Positions 39,807 through 39,808 of a stretch of DNA of 39,808 bases are shown in pieces; within the stretch, counting starts at the first letter, position 1; each line of letters starts with the position of its first letter. The stretch covers positions 1 to 39,808 of the IMG/VR virus record IMGVR_UViG_3300025151_000105, one strand, 5' to 3'. The translations under genes and the position numbers were made by a program. Under the pieces are notes generated by a model, which was not told where the DNA came from, made no database searches, and saw only the letters and a program-made list of their open reading frames with translations. Origin of the DNA: a virus.

Positions 39807-39808
39807 AT

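Noticed and set aside
1-39808. tRNA genes, CRISPR arrays and insertion sequences
   Set aside because: I saw no cloverleaf with a CCA end or anticodon arm, no regular spacer-repeat array, and no transposase or terminal inverted repeats.

Overview
The window looks like part of a large AT-rich tailed-phage (Caudoviricetes, probably myovirus-like) genome. Every gene I can support lies on the minus strand. Genes are short and tightly packed, often joined by ATGA, GTGA, TAATG or TAGTG overlaps, and no gene-free stretch exceeds about 172 bases (27947-28118). The evidence for a phage is a T4-like replication and recombination core (gp32-like SSB, UvsX/RecA, gp41/DnaB-like helicase, 5'-3' exonuclease), an endolysin, a holin-like protein, prohead-core-like and virion-like proteins, and phage nucleotide-metabolism genes. 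No tRNA, rRNA, CRISPR array, IS element or integrase was seen. I read no similarity search; family calls come from motifs and memory of the families.

Layout in the direction of transcription (high to low coordinates). 39806-36817: two virion-like proteins. 36817-30650: DNA metabolism, with a minimal family A DNA polymerase, an FtsZ/tubulin-like protein, GMP reductase, SSB, a FlbD-like protein, UvsX/RecA, an SH3-like protein and a histone Hc1-like protein. 30568-26585: PD-(D/E)XK nuclease, DUF4385 protein, 5'-3' exonuclease, two exported or membrane proteins, replicative helicase. 26575-21483: B12-dependent ribonucleotide reductase, a GroES-like co-chaperonin, ThyX and a nucleotidyltransferase-like pair. 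21470-16494: J-domain protein, small proteins, Hsp20, an adenine and a cytosine DNA methyltransferase, and a PD-(D/E)XK nuclease candidate. 16435-12563: DnaE-type polymerase III alpha and dUTPase. 12563-5548: small regulators, prohead-core-like acidic-repeat protein, ClpP, endolysin, a putative capsid protein, a Cys-rich miniprotein, a secreted protein, GroEL and a holin-like protein. 5551-1: accessory proteins including glutaredoxin, a metalloprotease, a cupin and a trypsin-like exported protease, plus many small proteins.

How it works together. Class II RNR, glutaredoxin, ThyX, dUTPase and GMP reductase would feed dNTP synthesis. DnaE, helicase, SSB, UvsX, exonuclease and the small PolA would replicate and repair DNA. 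GroEL, the GroES-like protein, Hsp20, the J-domain protein and ClpP form an unusually complete proteostasis set. Sixteen near-identical sigma70-type promoters (TTGACA, 16-17 bases, usually TATATT, TACATT or TATAAT), all minus strand, punctuate the genes. Ribosome binding is stereotyped, commonly GGAGG plus four bases before the start; I used this to correct many starts.

The points I find least ordinary are the promoter family (one with a terminator hairpin at its transcript start), a 48-residue Cys-rich miniprotein built of two copies of one motif and coupled to a secreted protein, a likely ATC start codon, a shared N-terminus resembling a T4 capsid-targeting sequence on three proteins, a ClpP lacking its catalytic Asp, and an FtsZ-like protein with a promoter inside it. 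The secreted 75-residue protein recalls a gliding-motility family of myxobacteria and Bdellovibrio, which hints weakly at a host in that group.
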